Source of the DNA: Mycolicibacterium pulveris
Lineage (GTDB): Bacteria > Actinomycetota > Actinomycetes > Mycobacteriales > Mycobacteriaceae
Length of the DNA: 64,000 bases
Assembly: GCF_010725725.1 (NCBI RefSeq)
Contig: NZ_AP022599.1
Span: 1,116,001 to 1,180,000, forward strand
Direction: 5' to 3'
This document shows positions 40,695 through 48,665 of this stretch, piece by piece (position 1 is the stretch's first letter; every line of letters begins with the position of its first letter). The position numbers and the translations under genes are program-made. Under the pieces are notes generated by a model. The model did no database searches. It saw nothing but the letters and a program-made list of their open reading frames with translations, and was not told where the DNA came from.

Positions 40695-40782
40695 CGCACC
40701 TCACGCTACCCAGCGCCGTGGCCCCTGGCGACTCGTGCGATCCTCCGTCGTCGCTACGCGGTGCCACGTACGCTTGGCTCCC

Positions 40783-41157
40783 ATGATGTCGACTGTTGTG
40801 GCCAGGACGCTGACGGCGGCGCTGCTCACCGCGCCGGCGCTGACCGTCGCGACACCCGCGGCGAACGCGGAGTTCGGCGACACCCACGTGACGGGTTTGG
40901 GCGTCACCACGACCATCGACTGCCAGAACGCCACCCTGTTCGTCAACGGCGCCAACAACCGGATCACCGCGCTGGGCAGCTGCTGGGCGGTCACGGTTCA
41001 GGGCAGCTCGAACTTCGTCGTGGCCGACAACATCGTCAACGACGTCACGGTGTACGGCTGGGATCAGACCGTGCTGTACAAGAACGGCGCTCCGGTGGTG
41101 TGGGACCGCGGACGAGAACTCGGAATGACCAACCACGTCGATCGGCTAGTCGCATGA
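40783..41157 (+). CDS. DUF3060 secreted protein (Rv0680c-like)
   Basis: A 124-residue secreted protein: signal peptide to ANA, then a beta-rich DUF3060 domain with NGANNRITALGSC and a TVQGSSNFV turn pattern, probably a small right-handed beta-helix. Length and place match Rv0680c. Its stop overlaps the next start by four bases. Start may be either of two adjacent ATGs (40783, 40786). Confidence 0.78.
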   Translation: MMSTVVARTLTAALLTAPALTVATPAANAEFGDTHVTGLGVTTTIDCQNATLFVNGANNRITALGSCWAVTVQGSSNFVVADNIVNDVTVYGWDQTVLYKNGAPVVWDRGRELGMTNHVDRLVA

Positions 41158-41552
41158 GCATCCGGTTATTGGCCGCCGTAGCAGCCGTCTCGGCCGTCGT
41201 CCTCGCGGGCTGCGGTTCGGAGAGCGGCGACACGAACACCCCCACCGCGACCGCGGGCACGTCGGGCGCTCAAGTCGAGATCGGCAACACGATCAACTAC
41301 GGCTCGTTCGGCACCACCGCCGACATCGACTGTGCCGACGGGAAATCGCTGAACATCGGCGGCTCGAACAACACGCTGACCGTCAAGGGCACCTGCGCGA
41401 ACGTCAACATCGGCGGGGCCGACAACAAGATCACCTTCGAGCGGATCGACAAGGAGCTCAACGTCGTCGGGCTGAACAACACCGTCACCTACACCGATGG
41501 CGACCCGAAGATCAACGACACCGGCCGCGACAACCGCATCAACAAGCCCTAG
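41154..41552 (+). CDS. DUF3060 lipoprotein (Rv0679c-like)
   Basis: A 132-residue lipoprotein, lipobox VVLAGC with Cys20, Thr-rich linker, then DUF3060 repeats with IGGSNNTLTVKGTC, IGGADNKITF and GLNNTVTY. It resembles the Thr-rich Rv0679c. The ATG overlaps the preceding stop (ATGA), so the two proteins are made together, possibly as partners at the cell surface. Function unknown. Confidence 0.8.
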   Translation: MSIRLLAAVAAVSAVVLAGCGSESGDTNTPTATAGTSGAQVEIGNTINYGSFGTTADIDCADGKSLNIGGSNNTLTVKGTCANVNIGGADNKITFERIDKELNVVGLNNTVTYTDGDPKINDTGRDNRINKP

Positions 41553-41570
41553 CTTCTTCTTTCCCTTTTT

Positions 41571-41634
41571 GCGCGAGCGTGCGTGTCTGAGGGCGACACG
41601 CCGTGCTCCAGCCCGACTTTGCGCACGTTCGCGC
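41571..41634. terminator. Inverted repeat between convergent genes
   Basis: GCGCGAGCGTGCG (41571-41583) and CGCACGTTCGCGC (41622-41634) pair with one mismatch, and the interior holds another short pair (GTGTC/GACAC). It separates the DUF3060 and echA5 genes. A T-rich tract (41554-41570) lies on the left side. Confidence 0.6.
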
Positions 41635-41644
41635 AGCCCTCGCG

Positions 41645-42409
41645 CTAGGCGTTGGCGCCGTGCCGTCCGGCGCCGGCCGCGAACCGCGCGGCGCCTTCCA
41701 GCGACTCCGCGGCGACGCGTGACAAGCTGCCGAACTCGAAGTCCATCGCCTCGGCCTCCGGTCTGCCCCACTGGTTCAGCACGGACAGCCGGTCGGCGCG
41801 CATGCACTGCTGCGGCAGCTTGGCCAGCTCGGCCGCGAGTTCCTCTGCGCGCTGGCGGGATTCGCCTTTGGGCACCACCCGATTGGCCAGCCCGATCGCC
41901 AACGCCTCGGACGCGTCGACGCCACGACCGGTGAGGATCAGATCCATCGCGCGGCTCTGGCCGATCAGCCGCGGCAACCGCACGGTGCCGCCGTCGATCA
42001 GCGGCACTCCCCAACGCCGGCAGAACACGCCCATGATCGCGTCCTCCTCGACCACCCGAAGGTCGCACCACAGCGCCAACTCGAGCCCACCCGCGACCGC
42101 GTACCCGCTGATCGCGGCGATCACCGGTTTCGACAGCACCATCCGGCTCGGCCCCATCGGACCGGGCCCGGTGCGGTGCACGGGGTTGGCGTCGGGGGTG
42201 CCAAAGGCCTTGAGATCGGCTCCGGCACAGAATGTTCCGTTGTCCCCCCACAGCACGGCCACGGCCGCCGAGTCGTCGCTATCGAACGCGTCGAACGCCT
42301 CGTACAGCTCCGCGGCGGCGGGGCCGTTGACGGCGTTGCGCGCCTCGGGCCGGTTCATGATGACCGTCGTCACCGCGCCGTCGCGCTCGACCCGCACTCC
42401 ACCGGTCAT
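41645..42409 (-). CDS. echA5: Enoyl-CoA hydratase/isomerase family protein (EchA5-like)
   Basis: A 254-residue crotonase. NGTFCAGADLKAFG forms the oxyanion hole and SGYAVAGGLELAL the second half; the Glu expected in the hydratase catalytic loop is replaced in the RRWGVPLIDGGTVRL region, so the reaction may not be simple hydration. By position it matches Rv0675. It overlaps the PaaX-like gene by four bases and is the last gene of the operon. Confidence 0.85.
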   Translation of the reverse strand: MTGGVRVERDGAVTTVIMNRPEARNAVNGPAAAELYEAFDAFDSDDSAAVAVLWGDNGTFCAGADLKAFGTPDANPVHRTGPGPMGPSRMVLSKPVIAAISGYAVAGGLELALWCDLRVVEEDAIMGVFCRRWGVPLIDGGTVRLPRLIGQSRAMDLILTGRGVDASEALAIGLANRVVPKGESRQRAEELAAELAKLPQQCMRADRLSVLNQWGRPEAEAMDFEFGSLSRVAAESLEGAARFAAGAGRHGANA

Positions 42410-43137
42410 GTCGCCTCCATCAGTTGTTCGGTGTCGCGCCGCGAACTCAGCTCCGCGGCGAAGCTCGTGTAAGCCTCGCGCAGCGCCGCGCCTGGCCAGT
42501 CCTCGGGTAGCAACTCGGCGGGCAGTACGGGATCGGTGAGCAGGTGCCGGACGATGCCGGCCGCGGCGACGAACCGTCCAGGAACGTCCGGGGCCGAACC
42601 GATTTCGTCCAGAAGCTCATGACCCGTCGCCGCCCAGCTCGACAGGTCCCACAGCTGCGCGGCGAGGCCCGCCGGGTCGTCATCGCGTGCGCGCATCACC
42701 CGCACGTGGGCCAGCACGTCGGCGGGCGAGACCATGTCGAGGTTGTCGGGACGCAGCCATACCCCTTCGCGCAGCTCGGCGAACCGGTTGTGCTGCAACG
42801 CGGTCCGCAGCCCGGAGCGGGTGCGGGCGTCGGTGCCGATGCTGGTGATCACCAGCACCGTCCAGTCGCCGTTCCACTCGCGCAGACGCGGGTTCAGCGC
42901 GTCGTCCTGGCGGCGCTGACGCGCCAGGAGCCGGTCCGACAGCCGGTAGCCGTCCTGGGAGCGCACCAGGTCGCCCGCGCTGACCATCCTGGTCAACGCC
43001 ACCCGCACGGTCGACTCTTTGATGCCGAAATCCGCTGTGAGCCTGACGAGTTCACTTGCGGTGGCGCACGCGGGATGCGCGCCGAGCAGTACGCTCAGCA
43101 CGACGGAGCGCGCCGTCATTCGCGAGAGCTTCGGCAT
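42406..43137 (-). CDS. PaaX-family transcriptional regulator (Rv0674-like)
   Basis: A 243-residue regulator with an N-terminal winged helix (ELVRLTADFGIKESTVRVALTRMVSAGDL, here abbreviated) and the C-terminal PaaX domain. In other bacteria PaaX represses phenylacetate degradation and responds to an aryl-CoA. Embedded in an acyl-CoA degradation operon between two crotonase genes, it probably controls that operon in response to a CoA ester. Two bases follow the echA4 stop. Confidence 0.88.
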   Translation of the reverse strand: MPKLSRMTARSVVLSVLLGAHPACATASELVRLTADFGIKESTVRVALTRMVSAGDLVRSQDGYRLSDRLLARQRRQDDALNPRLREWNGDWTVLVITSIGTDARTRSGLRTALQHNRFAELREGVWLRPDNLDMVSPADVLAHVRVMRARDDDPAGLAAQLWDLSSWAATGHELLDEIGSAPDVPGRFVAAAGIVRHLLTDPVLPAELLPEDWPGAALREAYTSFAAELSSRRDTEQLMEAT

Positions 43138-43139
43138 CG

Positions 43140-44078
43140 CTAGACGTCCGAGGCTTTGCGGCCGTGATCGCCGAACGGCTCGTCACGCTGACGGACCGCC
43201 TCGCGGAAGCCGTGTTCGCGGGACCGCGCGACGAACGCGTGCCCCTCCGGGGTGTGGCGGGCGATGCCGTCGAACACCGTCGAGATCATGGCGCTGTTCG
43301 CGGTGCCCTGGTTGTACAACGCGGAGTTCATCGCCAGCTTGACCATGATGAGCTGGTTGACCGGCACGGCGGCGATCCGTTCGACCAGCCGCTCGGTGCG
43401 CTCGTCGAGTTCCTCTGCCGGCGGCGCCTCGACCGCGAGGCCCCATTCGGCCGCCTGCGCACCGGTGATCGAATCTCCGGTCAGCAGAAGCCGTTTCGCC
43501 CGCTGATCGCCGAGCCGATGAGCCCACATCCCCGCCGCCGGGATACCCCACACCCTGGTGGGCGGGTAGCCGATCTTGGCGTCGGCCGCGGCGATCACCT
43601 GGTCGGCGTGCAGCGCGATGTCGGTGCCGCCAGCCACGCAATAGCCGTGGATCTTGACCACCGTCGGCTTGTCGGCGTGCATGAGGCTGGCGAAGCCGCG
43701 CACGAACCGGCTCATCATCTGGTAGTCGATCATCGGGTCCCACGGCTGATCGGGCAGGTGGTTGATCGCCTGGGTCTTACCGGACAGCACGGTGTCGCGG
43801 TACGGGCTGCCGCCGCCCGCCGACGACGACCCCTCGGCGTAGGCCGACAGGTCGAACCCCGCGCAAAACCCCTCGCCCCGACCGGAAACCAGGATCACGT
43901 GCACGTTGGGGTCGAGGTCGGCCCGCTCGACCAGTGCCGACAGTTCTAGCGGTGTGTCGGCGACGATCGCGTTGCCCTTCTCCGGTCTGTTGAACGTGAT
44001 GCGGGCAACCCGGCCCGTCACCTCGTACGTCATCGTCTTCAGGTTGTCGAAGTCGACGGGTCGAATCGCGTGCGTCAT
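43140..44078 (-). CDS. echA4: Enoyl-CoA hydratase family protein (EchA4-like)
   Basis: A 312-residue crotonase with GRGEGFCAGFDLSAY and HGYCVAGGTDIALHADQ. It is about 50 residues longer than classical enoyl-CoA hydratases, through an insertion after the first motif (SSSAGGGSPYRDTVLSGKTQ) and a longer C-terminus, like Rv0673. ATG 44078 was chosen over upstream in-frame ATGs, which lie in a GC-rich gap. It is 67 bases after fadE8. Confidence 0.87.
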   Translation of the reverse strand: MTHAIRPVDFDNLKTMTYEVTGRVARITFNRPEKGNAIVADTPLELSALVERADLDPNVHVILVSGRGEGFCAGFDLSAYAEGSSSAGGGSPYRDTVLSGKTQAINHLPDQPWDPMIDYQMMSRFVRGFASLMHADKPTVVKIHGYCVAGGTDIALHADQVIAAADAKIGYPPTRVWGIPAAGMWAHRLGDQRAKRLLLTGDSITGAQAAEWGLAVEAPPAEELDERTERLVERIAAVPVNQLIMVKLAMNSALYNQGTANSAMISTVFDGIARHTPEGHAFVARSREHGFREAVRQRDEPFGDHGRKASDV

Positions 44079-44145
44079 GCGCGAGTCACCCTTGTCGGCG
44101 AGCTGGGCCCACGCGTCTGCTCGCGGGATATGCGGAATAGAGGGG

Positions 44146-45774
44146 TCATCCCTTGACCAGTGCCCGCTCGAGGATCGGGCCGAGATCCAGCCCGGTGGGC
44201 AGGGTTCCGAACGCACCGCCCCACGCGCCGCCCGTGCGTGTCGCGAGGAACGCCTCGGCGACGGCGGGATGCCCGTGGCGCACCAGCAGCGAACCCTGCA
44301 GTGCCAGGCAGATGTCCTCGGCGACCTTGCGCGCCCGGTACTGAATGGTCTCGCCGTCGGACAGCGCCGGACGCAGCGCCTGCACGTGCTGATCCAGCCG
44401 CGGATCGGCGCCCGCCGTCGTGCCGAGCTCGTCGAACAGCACGTCGATGCATTCCGGGCGGGTTGCCATGGCGCGCAACGTATCCAAGGCGCTGACGTTC
44501 CCGGAACCTTCCCAGATGCCCATCAGCGGCGCTTCCCGGTACAGCCGCGGCATGCCGGAGTCCTCGACATAGCCGTTGCCGCCCAGGCACTCCATCGCCT
44601 CGGCGGCGTGCGGGGTGGAGCGCTTGCACACCCAGTACTTGCTGGCGGCAAGGCCGATGCGGCGCAGCAGCGTCTCGCGTTCGTCGCCGCGCACCGCGGC
44701 GTCGGTGGCGCCCGCCATGCGCATCGCGACGATCGTCGCGGCCTCGGCCTCGACGGCCAAGTCGGCCAGCACGTTACGCATCAACGGCTGATCGATCAGG
44801 TACTCGCCGAACGCTTTTCGATGCTGGGCGTGGTGGATCGCGCGAGCCAGGCCGTTGCGCATGGAAGTCGCGCTGCCAAGGGTGCAGTCCAGCCGGGTGA
44901 GGTTCACCATCTCGATGATGGTCTTCACGCCGTTGCCCTCCTCGCCGACCAACCAGGCGATCGCGCCGTCGTATTCGACCTCGCTGGACGCGTTCGCGTG
45001 GTTGCCCAGCTTGTCCTTGAGCCGCTGCAGGTACATCCGGTTACGGCTGCCGTCGGGCAGCACGCGGGGCAGCAGGAAACAGCTCAGCCCGCCCGGCGCC
45101 TGCGCGAGCACGAGGAAGATATCGCTCATCGGCGCGGAGGTGAACCACTTGTGCCCGGTCAGGCTGTAGCTGCCGAAGCCGTTGGGGGTGGCCTGGGTGG
45201 TGCCGACGCGCACGTCGGAGCCGCCCTGCTTCTCGGTCATCGACATGCCCGCGGTGATGCCGGCCTTCTGGGCGGGCACCTTGAGTTCGGGATCGTATTC
45301 ACGGCTGGCCAGCAGCGGTTCGTAGACCGCGGCGAGCTCGGGATTGTGGCGCAGCGCCGGGACGACGGCGTACGTCATCGAGATCGGGCAGATGTGGCCG
45401 GGCTCGGGCGTCCACACCGACGTCTTGGCGGCACGCACGACGTGCGAACCGGGCCGGTCGTCGGCCCATGGCGCGGCGTGCAGGCCGTGGCCGATCGCGA
45501 CCTTCATGAGTTCGTGGTAGGCGGGGTCGTACTCCACCTCGTCGATGCGGTGCCCGTAGCGGTCGTGGGTGTGCAGGATCGGCCGGTTGCGGTCGGCCAG
45601 CTCACCCCAGCGCTGCGCCTGCTGCGAACCCGAGAGCGCGCCGAGTTCGGTGACCTCCTCGAGCCCCCATTCGCCGCCCTCGCGGATCAGCGCCTCGGTG
45701 AGCACCGGTGAGGTGGCGGGGTTGTAGTTCTCCAGGGGCGGGACCTGGTTGGTGACGACGTGCGTGTCTGACAT
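44146..45774 (-). CDS. fadE8: Acyl-CoA dehydrogenase, AidB-like (FadE8-like)
   Basis: A 542-residue flavoprotein of the AidB/FadE8 subgroup: MTEKQGGSDVRVGTTQA is the substrate/FAD segment, GHKWFTSAPMSD follows, and GNGYVEDSGMPRLYREAPLMGIWEGSGNV (in part) is the C-terminal signature. The length exceeds medium-chain dehydrogenases and equals Rv0672. It opens the fadE8-echA4-paaX-echA5 operon. Confidence 0.92.
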   Translation of the reverse strand: MSDTHVVTNQVPPLENYNPATSPVLTEALIREGGEWGLEEVTELGALSGSQQAQRWGELADRNRPILHTHDRYGHRIDEVEYDPAYHELMKVAIGHGLHAAPWADDRPGSHVVRAAKTSVWTPEPGHICPISMTYAVVPALRHNPELAAVYEPLLASREYDPELKVPAQKAGITAGMSMTEKQGGSDVRVGTTQATPNGFGSYSLTGHKWFTSAPMSDIFLVLAQAPGGLSCFLLPRVLPDGSRNRMYLQRLKDKLGNHANASSEVEYDGAIAWLVGEEGNGVKTIIEMVNLTRLDCTLGSATSMRNGLARAIHHAQHRKAFGEYLIDQPLMRNVLADLAVEAEAATIVAMRMAGATDAAVRGDERETLLRRIGLAASKYWVCKRSTPHAAEAMECLGGNGYVEDSGMPRLYREAPLMGIWEGSGNVSALDTLRAMATRPECIDVLFDELGTTAGADPRLDQHVQALRPALSDGETIQYRARKVAEDICLALQGSLLVRHGHPAVAEAFLATRTGGAWGGAFGTLPTGLDLGPILERALVKG

Positions 45775-45825
45775 AGCGCCACTATTACACTTTTCCGACA
45801 ACTGCACAATGCACGTAACAACGGG

Positions 45826-47022
45826 TTAGGCCGGCCGGCCGCAGGTATCCGCGTCGAACTCGGGGGCGTCGTCGAACCCGTCGTTCCCAGGCTCGGCGCT
45901 CGGCACCTCGACGCTCGGCACCTCGGGTTCGCTCGCCCGGCGGGCGGTGGGCCGCCATCGGATGTTGACGGCACCGGCGAAACGCCGCGCCTCGAACCGG
46001 TTGAGGCCCGTGACGACGACGATGGCCAGCACCCAGCCCAGCAGGATGTCGACGACGTAGTGCTCGGCGGTGTACACCAGCGTGAACGCCATCACCAGCA
46101 CGTACGTGACCAGCACCGGCCGCCAGCGTCGTTGCACCCGGTTCCACAGGAACATCGCCAACGCCAGCGACAGTCCGGCGTGCAACGACGGGATCGCCGC
46201 CACCAGGTTGACGCTGGCCTGCCCCTGGTCGATCAACGCGCTGGCGGAGTGCAGGTTGAGCTTGCCCCACCCGCGCCCGACGATCCGCTCGATCCACGCG
46301 TTGGCACCGTCGTGCGCGGTCTGCATCGCGCCGAGCAGGCCGCCGTCGGGCGCGTCGCGCGCGGACCTGAACATGCAGCGGGGACCGGCCGGCCCGCCCT
46401 CGACGTCGGCGGCGGTGCAGCGCGCGGCCGCCCAGGGCGGAGCGGCGGGCAGCAGCGCGTAGATGACCAGCGCCGCAAAGGACAGGCCGACGAACAGCCG
46501 CACAAACGACTTCCATTCGTCGCGGTTACGCAGCCACAGCACCGCCGCGATCGCGTACGGCAGGATGAAGAACGACATGTAGACCGAGCTGATGAAGATC
46601 TCCCACCACGGCGGATGGGGCAGTTTGAGCCGCTCCTGCAGCCATACCGTCGGCACGGTGCCGAAGAACAGCCACCGGTCGGCGTCGATCTGCCAGTGCC
46701 ACAGCGTCGGTCGCCCGACCAGGTCTGCCGCTCCCCTGCTCAGGTCGTAGGCGACGAGGACCAACGCGAACGGCAGCCAGTCGCGGATGACATAGAGCAT
46801 CCGGCGGGCCTGACCGATACTGGCGGCCAGCAATCCGGTCGCGATGTAGAGCAGCAACAGCTCGCGGTTGAATGCGAACCCGTCTGTCGCGGTCCGATAC
46901 ACGATGACGACGGCCCAGATCGCGACCGCGATCCGGCGCACGTACTTGAGTCGGCGTTCCCGCGTCTGTTGCGCCTCCAGGGCGTGCTGCGACGCAATTG
47001 ACGCCTCGTCAACCGCAGACAC
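45826..47022 (-). CDS. PAP2-superfamily membrane protein, inositol-phosphotransferase-like
   Basis: A 398-residue integral membrane protein with about six helices. The phosphatase-type active-site elements are AAIPSLHAGLSLALA and EHYVVDILLGW, in the arrangement of the AUR1-like PAP2_3 group, which act on lipid head-group phosphates. The C-terminal 50 residues are acidic and disordered. It lies 52 bases upstream of fadE8 and may be read with it. Substrate unknown. Confidence 0.82.
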   Translation of the reverse strand: MSAVDEASIASQHALEAQQTRERRLKYVRRIAVAIWAVVIVYRTATDGFAFNRELLLLYIATGLLAASIGQARRMLYVIRDWLPFALVLVAYDLSRGAADLVGRPTLWHWQIDADRWLFFGTVPTVWLQERLKLPHPPWWEIFISSVYMSFFILPYAIAAVLWLRNRDEWKSFVRLFVGLSFAALVIYALLPAAPPWAAARCTAADVEGGPAGPRCMFRSARDAPDGGLLGAMQTAHDGANAWIERIVGRGWGKLNLHSASALIDQGQASVNLVAAIPSLHAGLSLALAMFLWNRVQRRWRPVLVTYVLVMAFTLVYTAEHYVVDILLGWVLAIVVVTGLNRFEARRFAGAVNIRWRPTARRASEPEVPSVEVPSAEPGNDGFDDAPEFDADTCGRPA

Positions 47023-47095
47023 TCCGTTGAATCTAGTTCACCGGACCGTTATCGCGAGTTCGACTGAGGTTCGGTTAGCAATTCGTAATCAGGCG

Positions 47096-47848
47096 CTAGC
47101 CGACGTGTTCGCGCAGGAAGGCGATGTCGTCCTTGCGCCCTTCGTCCGCGGTTTCGCAGATGACCGGGGCCTCGGCGGCCTTGACCACGGCGACCAGCAA
47201 CTGCGGGTCGATCTGGCCGGTGCCGAAGTTCGCGTGCCGGTCGGCGCCGGATCCGGCGGCATCGCGCGAGTCGTTGCAGTGCACCAGGTCGATGCGCCCG
47301 GTGATGGCCTTGATCCGGTCGACGGCGTCGATCAGCTTTTCGCCGGCCGCCCACGCGTGGCAGGTGTCCAGGCAGAAGCCGATGCCCTTGTCACCGATGT
47401 GGTCCCACAGCCGGGCGATGGTGTCGAAATGGCGGGCCATGGCGTGGTCGCCGCCTGCGGTGTTCTCCAGGTAGACGGGAACGTCGGTCTCGAGGTAGTC
47501 CAGCGCCTTGACCCAGCGCTCGAAGCCGGCCTCCCAGTCCTTGTCGTCGGCGTGGCCGCCGTGCACGATGACCGCGGTCGCGTTGATGTCCGCGGCCGCG
47601 TCGCAGGTGTCCTGCAGGATCTTGCGCGACGGGATGCGCACCCGGTTGTTGGCCGACGCGACGTTGATGAGGTAGGGCGCGTGGACATAGATCGGCATGC
47701 CCGACGCCTTGAGCACCTCGGCGTCCTCGCGCGGCTTGGGTTTCTTCCAGCTCTGCGGGTTGCCTAGGAAGATCTGCACCACGTCGGCGCCGTCAGCCTC
47801 CGCGGCGGCCAGGGGGTCGTCCGAGCGGACGTGCGAACCGATGAGCAC
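47096..47848 (-). CDS. nfo: Endonuclease IV
   Basis: A 250-residue apurinic/apyrimidinic endonuclease (end, Rv0670) of base-excision repair. TIM-barrel zinc ligands appear in [29 protein letters not shown] and [13 protein letters not shown] 47848 lies six bases after TAGACT on the minus strand, so a leaderless transcript is likely. Confidence 0.94.
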   Translation of the reverse strand: MLIGSHVRSDDPLAAAEADGADVVQIFLGNPQSWKKPKPREDAEVLKASGMPIYVHAPYLINVASANNRVRIPSRKILQDTCDAAADINATAVIVHGGHADDKDWEAGFERWVKALDYLETDVPVYLENTAGGDHAMARHFDTIARLWDHIGDKGIGFCLDTCHAWAAGEKLIDAVDRIKAITGRIDLVHCNDSRDAAGSGADRHANFGTGQIDPQLLVAVVKAAEAPVICETADEGRKDDIAFLREHVG

Positions 47849-47984
47849 GAGGCCAGTCTAGGCAAGCCGTCCGACAGCACGCCGAGGGTCGCGAACGTGG
47901 GTTACCCGCACGCGGCACGCAATGTTCGCGCGACACGACCCCACACTCGGCGGGGCGACGGTTGCGCCCCGCCCCGCCGCCCGC

Positions 47985-48011
47985 TACAGTCGAACCGTAC
48001 CGTTCGGTTCG
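47985..48011 (+). promoter_or_regulatory. Promoter and operator of the tetR-monooxygenase operon
   Basis: TACAGT at 47985-47990 is a plausible -10 element, followed at once by the palindrome CGAACCG-N7-CGGTTCG (47991-48011) over the expected start of transcription. The site is 19 bases before the TetR start codon, which suggests autoregulation. Confidence 0.65.
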
Positions 48012-48029
48012 GCTACGAAACGGAGCGAG

Positions 48030-48665
48030 ATGGCGGCAAACCCGCGCGGCGACGTCAAGGTCCAGCAGATCCGCCGGGCCGCGCACACCCTGTTCCTGCG
48101 CCACGGCTTCGCAGGCGTGAGCACCGCGGCCCTGGCCAAAGAGGCCGGCGTCTCGAAGGAGACCTTGTACTCGCGCTTCCCCAACAAGGACGCCGTGCTC
48201 GCCGACGTGCTCGAGCACCTCATCGCCTTGGGTGAGACCGGCGACGACGCCGGCGTTCCTGCGCCCACGACGACCGCGGACCTGCGCGACGCGTTTCGGT
48301 CGCTTGCGCGTGATCTCGGCGGCCAGCTCGTTCAGCGCGACTACATCGAGTTGGTGCGCATCGTGGTCGCCGAAACCCCGCGGCTCCCCCACCTCGGCGA
48401 GATCTTCCGGCGTTCGGTGCCCCAGCGCGCATTCCAGCGCACCGGCGAACTTCTCGCCGCCGGCAAGCAGGCCGGTCTCGTCGGCGACGTCGACGTGCCG
48501 ACGGCGGCGCGGATGTTTTTGGGCCCGCTGGTCTTGCATGCCCTGCTCCACCTGCTGCTGGTCGCACCCAGCGACGACGAAGCCCCCGTGGCGCCCATCG
48601 ACGTCGACGCGCACGTCGACCTTTTCCTTGCTGCCATCACCGCGCCGAATACCAAGGAGGACTGA
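48030..48665 (+). CDS. TetR-family regulator
   Basis: A 211-residue regulator. ALAKEAGVSKETLYSRF is the helix-turn-helix; the C-terminal domain is of the AcrR-type TetR_C group. It starts at ATG 48030 and its stop overlaps the next ATG (TGATG). It probably represses its own operon through the palindrome just upstream, released by an aromatic or lipophilic substrate of the monooxygenase; that ligand is a guess. Confidence 0.87.
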   Translation: MAANPRGDVKVQQIRRAAHTLFLRHGFAGVSTAALAKEAGVSKETLYSRFPNKDAVLADVLEHLIALGETGDDAGVPAPTTTADLRDAFRSLARDLGGQLVQRDYIELVRIVVAETPRLPHLGEIFRRSVPQRAFQRTGELLAAGKQAGLVGDVDVPTAARMFLGPLVLHALLHLLLVAPSDDEAPVAPIDVDAHVDLFLAAITAPNTKED

